Source: Epiperipatus broadwayi
Taxonomy: Eukaryota; Onychophora; Udeonychophora; Euonychophora; Peripatidae
Reading direction: 5' to 3'
DNA length: 64,000 bases
Assembly: GCA_028023455.1 (NCBI GenBank)
Contig: JAQFVV010000017.1
Location: 1,362,501 to 1,426,500, forward strand
The notes under the pieces are model-generated. The model was not told the DNA's origin and made no database searches. It was given only the letters and a program-made list of their open reading frames with translations. Position numbers and translations under genes: made by a program. Positions 33,490-44,800 of this stretch are shown in pieces (position 1 is the first letter of the stretch; each line of letters opens with the position of its first letter).

Positions 33490-33685
33490 AAACAGTCAAA
33501 ACTCTCCATACAGTAGCGCCACTCAGTGCAAGCCAGAGTAATCAATGGTTGCCAAAAGGCTCGTGCATAAAATTCCTATCTAGTATCTACTCATCCAATA
33601 TTCCCAGACTAGTTTCAGGCTTGTGGCTTTCATCAGTGAGAAACCTTGGATCTGAGAGCACTGCACATAGATCATGTGATGGTAT
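33490..33685 (-). repeat. Family 2 repeat, single arm with hammerhead
   Basis: AACTCTCCATACAGTAGCGC, CAGTGCAAGCCAGAGTAATC, then the hammerhead region and CTTGGATCTGAGAGCACTGC. A tRNA mini-SINE inserted just after it at 33699. Confidence 0.75.
33601..33642 (-). ncRNA. Family 2 hammerhead-like domain with compensated stem I
   Basis: Minus strand: UUCUCA, CUGAUGA, AAGCCACAAGCCU, GAAA, CUAGUC, UGGGAA. Stem I pairs UGGGAA with UUCUCA; the usual family sequence is UGGGGA with UCCUCA, so one G-C pair has become A-U on both strands. Stem III is the palindrome ACUAGU and the cleavage triplet is GUC. Stem II is weak (A-U, mismatch, G-C, C-G). Confidence 0.55.
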
Positions 33686-33698
33686 GACATGTCCTGTC

Positions 33699-33806
33699 TT
33701 TTTTTTTTTAATGTCATAGCGTCAGCCAGGACGCGAACCCACAACCCGGGCAACTGCCTGCAAGTGCAAGGCAGTTGCGCTGACCTCTCGACCACCAATG
33801 CAAGAC
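33699..33806 (-). mobile_element. tRNA-derived mini-SINE (minus) with target duplication
   Basis: The minus strand reads CTTGCATTGGTGGTCGAGAG, CAGCGCAACTGCCTTGCA, then the B box GGTTCGCGTCCTGG, GCTATGACAT and an A run. It is flanked by TGTCCTGTC at 33690-33698 and 33807-33815. Same subfamily as the copy at 23587, with a short duplication in the anticodon arm. Confidence 0.85.
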
Positions 33807-33819
33807 TGTCCTGTCATTT

Positions 33820-34604
33820 TTATGATGCTTCTATTCCTAAATAATTTTTCTTACATATTTTTTATCATTTTACAATCCAAATGTACATGTTTAATAATAT
33901 GCCTTCTGTGTCCACATAAATCTCAATTACAAACCAAATTTTTATTTCACTTTTGGTTCCTTTCTTTGATACCAAAGTTTCATGATCATAAAACAAAATA
34001 ACAATAGAACTCCTCTGATGAGCAATACTCATTTGCTAAAACAAGCTTTATTGAATTGATCAATAAAACTCGTTATGGCAATTAGCACCACTCATTATTT
34101 TTATTTACAAGCATAAAAAATTGGGTCATGTGATATATGAATTTTTTTTTTTTTTTATTAACAATAAACTATCTCTATTATAATCATACATCTTATCATG
34201 TTTTATATATTTTTGTTGATATTCCATAACTGTATTTATTTTACTCTAACCAATTTATCTTACTCTTTTCCTACCTTTCACAATTATGCACCTATAATAT
34301 ATTCACTACAAAATATTCCATTTCTTATGCCCATACTTACGTGTAAATAAAATTTTTAATTTTAAATATTTCTCACCTGTTATATTTCTTGATCTCCACA
34401 TAATGCAATTAAATGCTATTTTTATGTATTTCATTCATATACTATATCCTACCAAATATGTTTAACTCGCTTTTATTTTTTCTCATTAAAAAGTAAAAGC
34501 ATTCCATTTTTTCTGGATAGCTTCATTTGAATCCATAAATCAATATCCAATGCATTTATATTCGCTTTTTGGAATGCTATCTAAAAAAATTTAAAGCTTT
34601 TGTT
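33820..34604. other. AT-rich non-coding stretch
   Basis: No feature recognised. Confidence 0.5.
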
Positions 34605-34612
34605 CCTTACAG

Positions 34613-35042
34613 CAGGGATGTCCAACAAGTCGATCGTAATCCACCGGTTGATCGCAAAGCCATTTTTGGTCGACCGCGAGACCAATCTGGGAAGAGCTAT
34701 CGGGTAACGAGTGAAGCAAATTAAGTCAAGATTTTCAAGTTTTTTTTTATATTTTTGTTCTAATTTTTTTTTCAATTATAGATAGGTGAAGTCCACTAAG
34801 CCGCATCATTATTGAAAATAATATTTTTAATCTTGATTTAATGTAGCTAATTTGAATTAATAAATATTGTTATTTGGCCCGTTAAATAAGTTATTTTTTA
34901 CTAGGTAGATATATAAAAATAGTATGTATTTCACACCTCCGCGCCTATGTCAACAAATCGATCGCCTATGACAAGAAGTCGATCGCAATACATTTTTAAA
35001 ATAAAAAGTACGTCTTATGTACACAAAAGTTTGCCATCACTG
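34613..35042. mobile_element. hAT-type MITE with perfect 8 bp target duplication
   Basis: It begins CAGGGATGTCCAACAAGTCG and ends AAGTTTGCCATCACTG, with hAT-like CAG...CTG termini and internal TCGATCG repeats. It is flanked by exact CCTTACAG copies (34605-34612 and 35043-35050). At 430 bp with no transposase frame it is non-autonomous. Its GC-rich ends stand out from the AT-rich surroundings. Confidence 0.88.
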
Positions 35043-35049
35043 CCTTACA

Positions 35050-35560
35050 GAATGTTGTCATCCCTTTCCAAATTATTCTACATATTTTATATTTTTATAT
35101 AAAAATTGAATGTTTTAATCAATTCCATTCTATATTTTGATTTTTGTCTTTATACATCTAACATAGTACCTAAATATCAATATTTTTTCTATCTCTTCAA
35201 AAATAAATATCCCGCATTTTTTATTTTTCAGTTTTACTCATTCCATTAATGAGTAGTAATTAAATTTTTACTCACTAAATTTAATTATCATATTTTTGTA
35301 ATAGCAGTTCCTTATCTTTTACAAAAAATATGAAACCATCAGCAAAAAAGAGAGCTGCTTAATTATAAATTCTCATAGTTTTTACTACGACAGTTCTCAT
35401 CTTTATTCCCAATCTTTCTATCTCAATTTACTGTTTTCTTAAAAACAAAATAAATAATTTAAATGATAAAAGACTGTGTTTTAACTCAGTTTACATTTAA
35501 CTTTCATCAATTCTGTATCTCCAATTAAAAATTATAGATAATGAATAACAAGAATATATA
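35050..35560. other. AT-rich non-coding stretch
   Basis: No feature recognised. Confidence 0.5.
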
Positions 35561-35564
35561 TTAA

Positions 35565-35790
35565 ACCACTAAACATCGCATGATCACCATTAATGATGCT
35601 TGCTCAAGCTGTTAAAGCAGGCAACACTCTCCCATACAGTAGGCCACTCAGTGCAAGTCAGAATAATCAATGGATGCAAGTAGGTCTGTGCATAAAATCC
35701 CTATTTAGCGCCTACTCATCCAATATCCCCAGACTAGTTTCTAGTTTGTGACTTTCATCAATGAGGAGCCTTGAAGCACTGCTGTAAGAA
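35565..35790 (-). repeat. Family 2 repeat, single arm, hammerhead covariant
   Basis: AACCACTAAACATCGCATGA, ACTCTCCCATACAGTAGGCC and ATCAATGGATGC lead to the hammerhead region. The minus strand (about 35725-35770) reads UCCUCA, UUGAUGA, AAGUCACAAACUA, GAAA, CUAGUC, UGGGGA. Stem II is AGU/ACU here against AGC/GCU and GGC/GCC elsewhere, a compensatory change. Core C3 is U, so this copy is probably inactive. Confidence 0.7.
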
Positions 35791-36039
35791 CATATATTCC
35801 TACATTTTTCCATGATTTACTTTTATCCAAATAAACTTTTTCTTTATTTAAAAATATAACAAATAATAGTTTGTTTTTCCAATAAGGCATTTCATCAGTA
35901 AATACCCCCCCCCCCAAAAAAAAAAAAAAACTCCAACTATTCAGTATATTTTGTCCATTGCATATTTAAAGTTTTATTGATTTTCTTGTGTCGGCTGTGA
36001 TTCAGTGATTTCCTCTAGCATTAAAACATTCCATAGAGA

Positions 36040-37370
<1,331 letters not shown>

Positions 37371-37627
37371 CTGTTTCATTTCTGAAAGTGCATCTTGGGA
37401 ATCATTTGATATTTTATGTTTTTATCCACATGCTTTAAGAATATATAGAGTTTATAAAGTTTTATGATATATTTATTTAGTATAGTTGGTATAGTTTGTT
37501 TAATTAGTTTAATTAATTAAATAGTAAGAAGTTATAAGAAAAAAAACCAGTCAATCAAACAAGTACTCAACCAAGTAGATAGATAGATGGACGGATAGAC
37601 AGAAAGATAGATAAATAGATAGATAGC

Positions 37628-37768
<141 letters not shown>

Positions 37769-37769
37769 T

Positions 37770-38869
37770 AAATATCAAGCAAACCTTTTTATAAATGTTT
37801 CATTTGAAAATTGTTTTCTTGATTTAAGTGGAATAAAAGCAAATCAGATATGTAATTAAATAGTCTGATGCTTAGGAGTCATGTGATATTCAAGTATAGG
37901 AAATAATGCATTATTAAATTTAAAAACGTTTAGCTCTCAATCCACTCCTCTATCTCTGCTATAGACGACAGCACATAGCATATTTGAAATGTATTAAGGA
38001 ATAAAATTACCCTGACTGGATTGGTGCAGCAGCACTGTACTGGAGCTCAATACCCCTAGATTGTAGAACATGTCAAACTTCTGAGCAATAATCCATTTAT
38101 TATTTTACGTATAAAATTGTAAAAACTGCATTAAAAAAGATTTTGAAGCAATCATTTACACGCATGCACACACATACATAAATGTAATATTAGTGTCCAT
38201 TTAAAAATCCATTTCATTTTCTATATTCCGGTCTGTCCGACACGAGCTAAAGTATTATTTATTGCACATAAAGCAAACACTATTAATTCAACACAAATTA
38301 GTTTACTTAATAATAATAAATTTAATATATAAATTATTTACAAATTTGTGCAAGCAGTTACATTATATTAATACAGCAAAGATTCCGCACTAGCTGTCAA
38401 AATTTATATTTACATCTATTAACTGAAGATTCATTTAATATTTAGGGATTGTTAATTATGAGGCTCATCTTTTGTTATATTTATATAAGAAAAGAAGTTA
38501 GTTTGTAGTTGAAATTAGAAAAAAATTATACAATATAAATTATAATCACAGAAAATGTAAAAGTTGGAAATCGTAAAAGCACATTATTTTCAATGAGAAA
38601 GTAAAATACTCCTGAAGAAAAGATAAGAAATAATTAATTATAGAAAAAGATTGCTTAAAGAAATAAAAACAGAAGTATAGTCATTTGTTTAATTAGAAAT
38701 AATTAATTAAGGATTTTGGAAATGCTAAAGTTCTGATCGTTTAATTAATGAAATAATAATGGTAAGAAAAAAATGGGAATTAAAAACAGGAAAGATTTTG
38801 TTTGTGATTAAATTAAATACACTAATTAAATCTATTAAGTCAAGATTTAAAGTGAAGATAGGATAAGAT
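37770..38869. other. AT-rich non-coding stretch
   Basis: No gene or repeat terminus recognised. Confidence 0.5.
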
Positions 38870-39250
38870 GCAGCGATATAAAGAGAAACATTTTTGCTAC
38901 GGTGTTCTGCGTTTCCGTTGTCCTTTGTGGGATGTTGTCAAGCGGTTAACTTCACAAGATCGCTGAGAGTTTCTATACCAGGCACCAGTTACCTGAAGGT
39001 TAATGAGCTGGTTAAGACTGCTTACAGATCACCCTGTTACTATTTCTATACTACACTTGCAGAGGAATGTGTTGGTTGGACTATTAAGGAACATTGTGGA
39101 CTAAGAAAATGAGAAGTGTCTAGTGAAATACATCTATACCTTCAGATGGGCATAACAGTATTGAGATTGAATTCTGTTTCAATTAATGTAGATTTCATAG
39201 TGGTGTTATATATTTTGTATTTATTCAATAATATTTCATTATATTGGGTA
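38870..39250 (+). other. Unassigned higher-complexity segment with TATA-like box
   Basis: GATATAAAGAG at 38875 is followed by about 230 bp of more GC-balanced sequence with a 72-codon open frame (38894-39112) that has no recognisable domain, and then AATAATATTTC near 39225. The layout (TATA-like box, short complex region, A/T-rich tail) could be a solo LTR or other retroelement end, but no terminal TG...CA with target duplication was found. Confidence 0.3.
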
Positions 39251-39319
39251 TTTGAATTTATTTAATTCCCAGTAATCATATTTTAATCATCATTCTTTAT
39301 GATTACACAACTGTTTTTC

Positions 39320-39690
39320 ACAGAGGCAAAACTCTTCATGCATCATCGCAGCTCAATGCAAGCCAGAGTAATCAATGGATGCAGGAAAGTTTGTGCATAA
39401 AATCCTTATCTAGTGCCTACTCATCCAATATCCCCAGACTAGTTTCTAGCTTATGGCTTTCATCAGTGAGGAGCCTTTGATCTAAGGACTGAGGAACCTT
39501 GGCTCTGAGAGCATAACACCTGGTCTCAGATCCAAGGTTCCTCACTGATGGAAGCCACAAGCTAGAAACTAGTCTGGGGATATTGGATGAGTAGGCACTA
39601 GATAGGAATTTTATGCTAAAACCTTCCTACATCCACTGATAACCTGGCTTGAACTGAGGGTTGCTACTGTATGGAGAGTTTTGCCTCTAT
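39320..39690. repeat. Family 2 fold-back element, both arms with hammerheads
   Basis: Left arm 39320-39520 and right arm 39521-39690 are reverse complements (AAAACTCTTCATGCATCATC against GTATGGAGAGTTTTGCC; CCCCAGACTAGTTTCTAGCT and its complement). Each arm holds a hammerhead domain, on the minus strand at 39431-39472 and on the plus strand at about 39538-39580; the plus one has CUGAUGG, last core A lost. Confidence 0.85.
39431..39472 (-). ncRNA. Family 2 hammerhead-like ribozyme domain
   Basis: Minus strand: UCCUCA (stem I), CUGAUGA, A, AGC-CAUAA-GCU (stem II), A, GAAA, palindromic stem III ACUAGU, triplet GUC, UGGGGA (stem I). Stem I pairs six positions with one G-U. The bases next to the core in stem II (10.1/11.1) are A and A, normally G-C, so activity may be weak. 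The same layout with a canonical G-C is at 62225. Confidence 0.6.
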
Positions 39691-40049
39691 ATTATTATAT
39701 TTTGCTGTGTTCTGTTACATTTTCTTGTTAGTTGAAACATAGCATTCTTTCCCTCTGATTAGTTGTAGTGATTGTGTTGAGAATAGCTTATAGCTGTCTG
39801 AAATTATGTTAATATATAAAAGCCAAGCTCTGCATTTTAATATGTCCATAAATTGAATGCTATACATGACCAATGCTAAAATACAGGTGATCCATTCTGC
39901 ATTATTGTCTATTGACGCTTAGTTTACATATATATCATGGAATTTTCAGTAGCTTCTGCATTAATTTTAATACTTAAACAAAATATATCCCTATCCTCCA
40001 GATTTTTCTCTCTGAATCCACACCCTGTTTTTCTCTTATTATGTGTAGT

Positions 40050-40260
40050 TTTAATTATAGATTTGAACCCAGGTTTTTAAGCTCTCTCCAGTTATCCAAT
40101 CTATCTTATATAACCAATACACATGCCTACACACATGCAAAAAAGATAAATGATCTCCAATATTCGGATTTCACGCTGAGCCAGCACTCATCAGTTGGTC
40201 CAGATCATCATCTCCCACACATATATTTGTATATATAATCAGAGCTCAGTTTTATGCTCT
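40050..40260 (-). mobile_element. Family 1 hammerhead SINE, truncated (minus)
   Basis: It contains the tRNA-like end (GATTTGAACCCAGGTTTTTA near 40059), the CATGCCTACACACATG spacer, the hammerhead, and the start of the body up to ATCAGAGCTCAGTTTTATG. Confidence 0.75.
40150..40208 (-). ncRNA. Type I hammerhead ribozyme (family 1, covariant stem I)
   Basis: Minus strand: outer stem I AUGAUC pairs with GAUCAU, against AUAAUC/GAUUAU at 5637, so an A-U pair has become G-C with both strands changed. Inner stem I is CCAA/UUGG, the core CUGAUGA, stem II UGCUG/CAGCG with one wobble, GAAA, stem III UC..GA-like and the triplet AUA. The best single piece of evidence that the fold was under selection or copied from an active master. 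Confidence 0.72.
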
Positions 40261-40389
40261 GTTTTTCTCTATTAAAAGTGTGTGAGAAAAAGTAGCAAAC
40301 AGTAAAACATTAATTAGATATTTATTTCTAAGTTCCATGCTAATTAGATAGGTAGATAACAATTAACTATTAATTTAATTAAGTAACCA

Positions 40390-40760
40390 AACATTACATG
40401 ATCACCATTCTTTATGCTTACGTAAGCTGTTTACACAGAGGCAAAACCCTTTATACAGTGGCACAACTCAGTGCAAGCCAGAGCAAACAATGGACGCAGG
40501 AAGAGCTGCATTAGATCCTAAGATATAAGTGCTGTGTTAAACAATTCAAAACAAAGCAAAACTCTCCATATAGTAGTGCCATCTTGTGCTAACAAGAGCA
40601 ATAAATGGATGCCAGAAGAATTGTGCATAAAATGCCTATCTAGTGCCTACTCATCCAATATCCCCAGACTAGTTTCTGGCTTGTGGGCTTCATCAGGGAG
40701 GAGCCTTGGATCTGAGAGCACTGCACCTAGATCTTAGGATCTAACACAACCCTCCAGCAC
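40390..40760 (-). repeat. Family 2 repeats, two partial copies in tandem
   Basis: A copy starting AACATTACATGATCACCATT (40390) stops after GAGCAAACAATGGACG. A second copy starts at AAACTCTCCATATAGTAGTG (about 40557) and runs to CACCTAGATCTTAGGATCTA. The minus hammerhead region near 40662-40705 has CUGAUGA and GAAA but a mispaired stem II and a mismatch at the start of stem I. Confidence 0.7.
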
Positions 40761-41030
40761 CCACCTTTTAACTCTATTTAACTACATAACTATGAGAATA
40801 AAATTGAAAACACAATTAATATTTTCAATCCAAGATCAATAGCTTATACAGTCATATGAGTCTGAACTCAATTCGGCACCCATACATTTTGGTGTCTTTA
40901 GCTCTTTTACAACATAGCCACCACTATATAAGCTATTGAGCTTGGATTGAAAATATTAATTGTGTTTTCAAGTTCATTCTCAGTTATGTAGTTAAATAGA
41001 GTTAAAAGGTTGGTGCTGGAGGGTTGCATT
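40761..41030. repeat. Inverted repeat nested between family 2 copies
   Basis: AACACAATTAATATTTTCAATC (about 40810) and GATTGAAAATATTAATTGTGTT (about 40946) are inverted, with TCAAGTT/AACTCAA-type ends further in. The family 2 halves at 40.56 and 41.03 kb extend the same inversion, so 40.55-41.26 kb is one composite palindrome of about 700 bp. Confidence 0.75.
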
Positions 41031-41520
41031 AAATCCTAAGATCTAGGTGCAGTGCTCTCAGATCCAAGGCTCCTCACTGATGAAGGCCACAAGCCAGAAA
41101 CTAGTCGGGGGATATTGGATGAGTAAGCACTAGATAGGGATTTTATGCACAAGCCTTCTGGCATCCATTGATTGCTCTTGTTAGCACAAGATGGCACTAC
41201 TATATGAAGAGTTTTGCTTTGTTTTGAATTGTTTAATAACAATTATGTGCTAGTATGAGATAGTGATCAGGTGATGTTTAGGTGCTGCGTTCCCAAATCC
41301 AAGACTCCTCACTGATGAAAGTCACAAGCTAGAAACGATTAAAACAGGCAAAAGTCTCTATACGTATTGATCATGTGATGAAGCTAGAAACTAGTATGGG
41401 GATATTGGATAAATAGGCATTAGATAGGTATTTTACGAACAAACCTTCCTGCAACCATTGATTATTCTGGCTTACACTGATTGGCACTACTATATGGAGA
41501 GTTTGCCTCTGTGTAATTTA
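41030..41520 (+). repeat. Family 2 repeats, composite
   Basis: A first copy (41030-41280) holds a hammerhead at 41071-41113 and ends GATCAGGTGATGTTTAGGTG. A second starts CCAAGACTCCTCACTGATGA (41298), is interrupted after GAAAC by about 60 bp, resumes at AGAAACTAGTATGGGGATAT (41387) and ends near 41515 (TACTATATGGAGAGTTTGCC). Nested rearrangement within one family. Confidence 0.7.
41071..41113 (+). ncRNA. Family 2 hammerhead-like ribozyme domain
   Basis: UCCUCA, CUGAUGA, A, GGC-CACAA-GCC (stem II), A, GAAA, ACUAGU, GUC, GGGGGA. Stem II GGC/GCC is the G-C version of AGC/GCU seen at 39431. The first stem I pair is lost (G against A). Confidence 0.5.
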
Positions 41521-41529
41521 AGTAACCCT

Positions 41530-42200
41530 TTTTTATATGTTAACCCTGATACTGCCATTCCCTACCATATAATTCTAGGTACATCACATTTATTATATAA
41601 AAACGCTGTTAATTCCTTTATCAGTCCGTTTCTTTTCTTTGCTTCATTTAATAAGAACGATGTCATTGCTGTCTTATAAAATATACAAAAACTAAACTAA
41701 AAGGCAATAACAACATTGCAAACGTCTTCAAATATACCACATTTCTAAAACTAACCCCCCTCTCCATTACATAGAATTCACAGATAATAAAGTACAAGAT
41801 GTTAAGAGGCGGAAAAATAATTATTTCGCGGACTAAAAAAATCAATTATTTCTTATTCACTAGTCTTTTAAATACTTAGGTGGGTTCTTTTCTCTTTGTT
41901 ATCTAAGTGATTTCCATCTATAATATCTTTATCGTCTACATAATTATGTTTTATTACTCACTGCTAATGTTGTATTATTTGTGTTAGATTTTTGGTATAA
42001 TTAGGGTTCAGTTTTACCATTTATAAAACCAATTTGCTGATTATTACTGTCTCCATTGGGGCCCATTTCTTTTAAAAAATGCACCTTTTGGCTTAATCAT
42101 TATTTAGTTTAAAGGACCGATAATTTCTTCTTCAGTGTATTTTTTGCAATGATGTAATTGTAAATGCAATACTTTCTAAAATAACTTTTTTTAATAAAAG
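41530..42200. other. AT-rich non-coding stretch
   Basis: No feature recognised. The open frames here lack coding signature. Confidence 0.5.
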
Positions 42201-42203
42201 ATG

Positions 42204-42293
42204 TTTTTTTTTCATATGTCAAATGCGGAGAAGCGAACCCGGGCCAGCCGCTTGAAAGGCAGCTACGCTAACTGCTAGGCCACCAAGGCTTGA
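42204..42293 (-). mobile_element. tRNA-derived mini-SINE (minus)
   Basis: The minus strand reads CAAGCCTTGGTGGCCTAGCA, GCTGCCTTTCAAGCGGC, B box GGTTCGCTTCTCC, GCATTTGACATATG and an A run. Flanked by AAAGATG on both sides (a 7 bp candidate target duplication). Same subfamily as 13268. Confidence 0.75.
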
Positions 42294-42299
42294 CTTTAA

Positions 42300-43260
42300 A
42301 GATGAGGTTAAGGATATAATATGTCGAAAATCAGTAATTTAGATTTAAAAATTTGGGAATTGCGTTAAGTAAGCATTAAAATGTTTATTTCTTGGGGGGG
42401 GGGGCGTTTGCAGTCAATCAGGTTCACGTGACTACATATAGTATGTATATTTTTAAAAATATAATAAATTTAATAGTTTTAAAAAATGAGACAAATTGGC
42501 AGTAAAAATGAAGTACACCCCGTGTTATTTATATATGTGTTTGCCATTCTCGGCTCATAGGCAGATCAGAATATTTTATTTATTGCGTTCCTTTTCTGAA
42601 CCGTTTTTTTTTTTTTTTTATCAGATTTTTTTTTATTTCTCTTCTCATTCTCTTTTTGCTATCAAAACATTCTTGTCATACATATCTTTAAAGAATATGT
42701 CCAAAACAATTTTTTATATATTGATTATGAATAGACAAATATATTTTCATTCAGGTTTTATAGTAAGATCTTTTTGAGATAAGTAAAATTAATAATATTT
42801 ACTGATTAAAGAAAGAAGGGTGGTATTGAATTTCTAACAACTTTGTCTTAGATGAATCTGATTGTAAACTATGTGACTCATTAAAAATCTCCTCTGGCAG
42901 AAATTAATAGGAACATATAAATGAATCAATACAGCAGTTATTTATACTACACTTACAGATTAGTGGAATGTGAAATGCACATCACTTACTAAAGATTAGT
43001 TCATTGGGAGACGATTCTTTCATTTGTTTCCTCAGGCGTAATAATTAAACCTGAAGTTGAAAAAAAATGTTTTAGATATCAAGACTGTTAAATGAAAAGT
43101 CTGAATTAATTTAATGCATTCCAATCCTGGATAATTATCTAAAGTCTAGAAATGTATATGTGTAAAGATAAATTGTTACACATATTTATATACTAATAGA
43201 AATGTTGTAATTTATAACATACAGAGGAAATATGATTTTTTAAAATTTTAAATTAAATAA
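42300..43260. other. AT-rich non-coding stretch with G and T runs
   Basis: Contains a G run at about 42396 and a T run at about 42605. No gene recognised. Confidence 0.5.
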
Positions 43261-43264
43261 AAGA

Positions 43265-43375
43265 TGTGATGTGATGCACTATGACTTCTCCTTTTAAATG
43301 CACTGTGATTTCTCCTTAAACGGAGTCAGGAATCTCTCAGCACCTATACCTAGAGAAATCTGTTAGCCACTTTAC
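43265..43375 (+). repeat. Dispersed repeat 'CGGAGTCAGGAATCTCTCAG'
   Basis: Second copy of the repeat at 22735; ATGCACT(A/G)TGA(C/T)TTCTCCTT is tandemly duplicated within it. Confidence 0.6.
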
Positions 43376-43569
43376 CTTCCCTTTCCATGGAACACAGAGC
43401 TCCATTCCATTCAAGTGGCCTGATAGATTTTGTCTCTTCATACTTGAAACAACAAATGATTCAATAACTTTGACCGTTGCTATCAATCGTATATCCTAAT
43501 ATTAATTTATTGATTATTTAAACTTTTTTTTATTTAAAAAAGCATATAATATAAAAAAGTAACAAACTA

Positions 43570-43705
43570 ACCATTAAATTCGGACCAACTTATAAGTGCT
43601 GGTTCAGCACGAAATTTATTAGAGATCATTTATCTTTTTCATGTGTATCGGTTATATAAGATGGATTGAATGATTGAATGTCTGGGTTCAAATCCCCTCT
43701 AATTA
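43570..43705 (+). mobile_element. Family 1 hammerhead SINE fragment, mutated
   Basis: GGACCAACTTATAAGTGCTG, GTTCAGCACGAAATTTATTA and ATCATTTATC, then the tRNA-like end TGGGTTCAAATCCCC at about 43683-43697. The core is CUUAUAA instead of CUGAUGA, so it is inactive; stem II (GUGCUG/CAGCAC) is still paired. Confidence 0.7.
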
Positions 43706-43827
43706 CATCTAGCTTAAGTATATATACTATACTTGTATTTAAATATAACCCAAAAATTATAAGTGTAATAATGTTCAAGGCTAATGGGTTTGAAATAATC
43801 ATTAAAAGCTAGTCAATATTTAGACAT

Positions 43828-44163
43828 TACCAATATCAATAACAACCACCAATTTCAAACTGTTGTCAAGGCAACCTTCAACAGTTTGAAATTGTTGATT
43901 GTTATTAACATTGGAAGTGTCTAAGTGTTGACTAGCTTTTAATGAACCACAAAATTGTATAATAGGAGTCCAACTATTTTTTTGGAAGGTTGTTTTACCA
44001 ATATCAATAACAATCAACAATTTCAAACTGTTGTCAAGGCAACCTACAACAATTTGAAATTGTTGATTGTTATTAACATTGGGATTGTCTAAGTGTTGAC
44101 TAGCTTTTAATGAACCATAAAATTGTATAATAGAAGTCCAATTATTTTTTGGAAGGTTGTATA
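43828..44163 (+). repeat. 168 bp direct repeat, two copies, each with a fold-back
   Basis: TACCAATATCAATAACAA at 43828 repeats at 43996. Each unit contains CAATTTCAAACTGTTGTC and a nearby inverted partner, ATTGGGATTGTCTAAGTGTTGA, and ends GTCCAA(C/T)TATTTTTTGGAAG. Single relatives lie at 12340, 12820 and 63905. Confidence 0.85.
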
Positions 44164-44800
44164 CTTCATTTCTTTTTACAAAAGCTAGTTTTTGTCATGT
44201 GTGTATTCAGTAGCAAACTCTTATTAAATCATAAAGGTGGACATTTGAAACACTCTCCATTTTTCATATTATTATACATTAACTTTGTGAAGATTACTGA
44301 TCTATGAAATAAACTTTTTAAAATATATATCTATTGGATGAATATGCTCAGGGTCATGATTAGCTTTGCATTTAGACATGACTAATGTTAAGCTGTAACA
44401 TTTAAGTTCTCATTTTGGTTATATGTTTTTTAAAGATGAGTGATATTGGATAGTAAATTCATCTGAGAAATAACACAATCTCCAAAGACATTGTTGATGG
44501 TATTGTGAATATAATTTCTAAATAAACTGACAGCAACATTATAATGGTAGTGGAAGAAAAGGATTTTATTTTTATATTAGATATGACTTAGCATATTTTC
44601 GATATAGAACACCAGATTTATAGTATTTATAGATTGGCTATGTGGTCTGTTGTATTTATTGATGGGAGATTAATTATTTAGATTAGGTATTTTTATATTC
44701 CACTTATTCAACAGTTTGGATGCTATTTTCTTTTTTATTTGTGTGTTTGTTGTTGTTAATGATAAACCACACCTCTTTGACTTTTTTCTTCCTGTCATCT
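44164..44800. other. AT-rich non-coding stretch
   Basis: No feature recognised. Confidence 0.5.

Noticed and set aside
33580-33798. Minus-strand frame of about 72 residues
   Set aside because: Spans a family 2 repeat and a tRNA mini-SINE; repeat-derived.
38894-39112. 72-codon frame as a host gene
   Set aside because: No splice sites or known motif; the segment looks more like a repeat end with a TATA-like box, and even that is uncertain.
40534-41242. Two similar frames beginning LNNSKQSKTLHIVVPSCANK on opposite strands
   Set aside because: They are the two arms of the family 2 composite palindrome, not paralogous genes.
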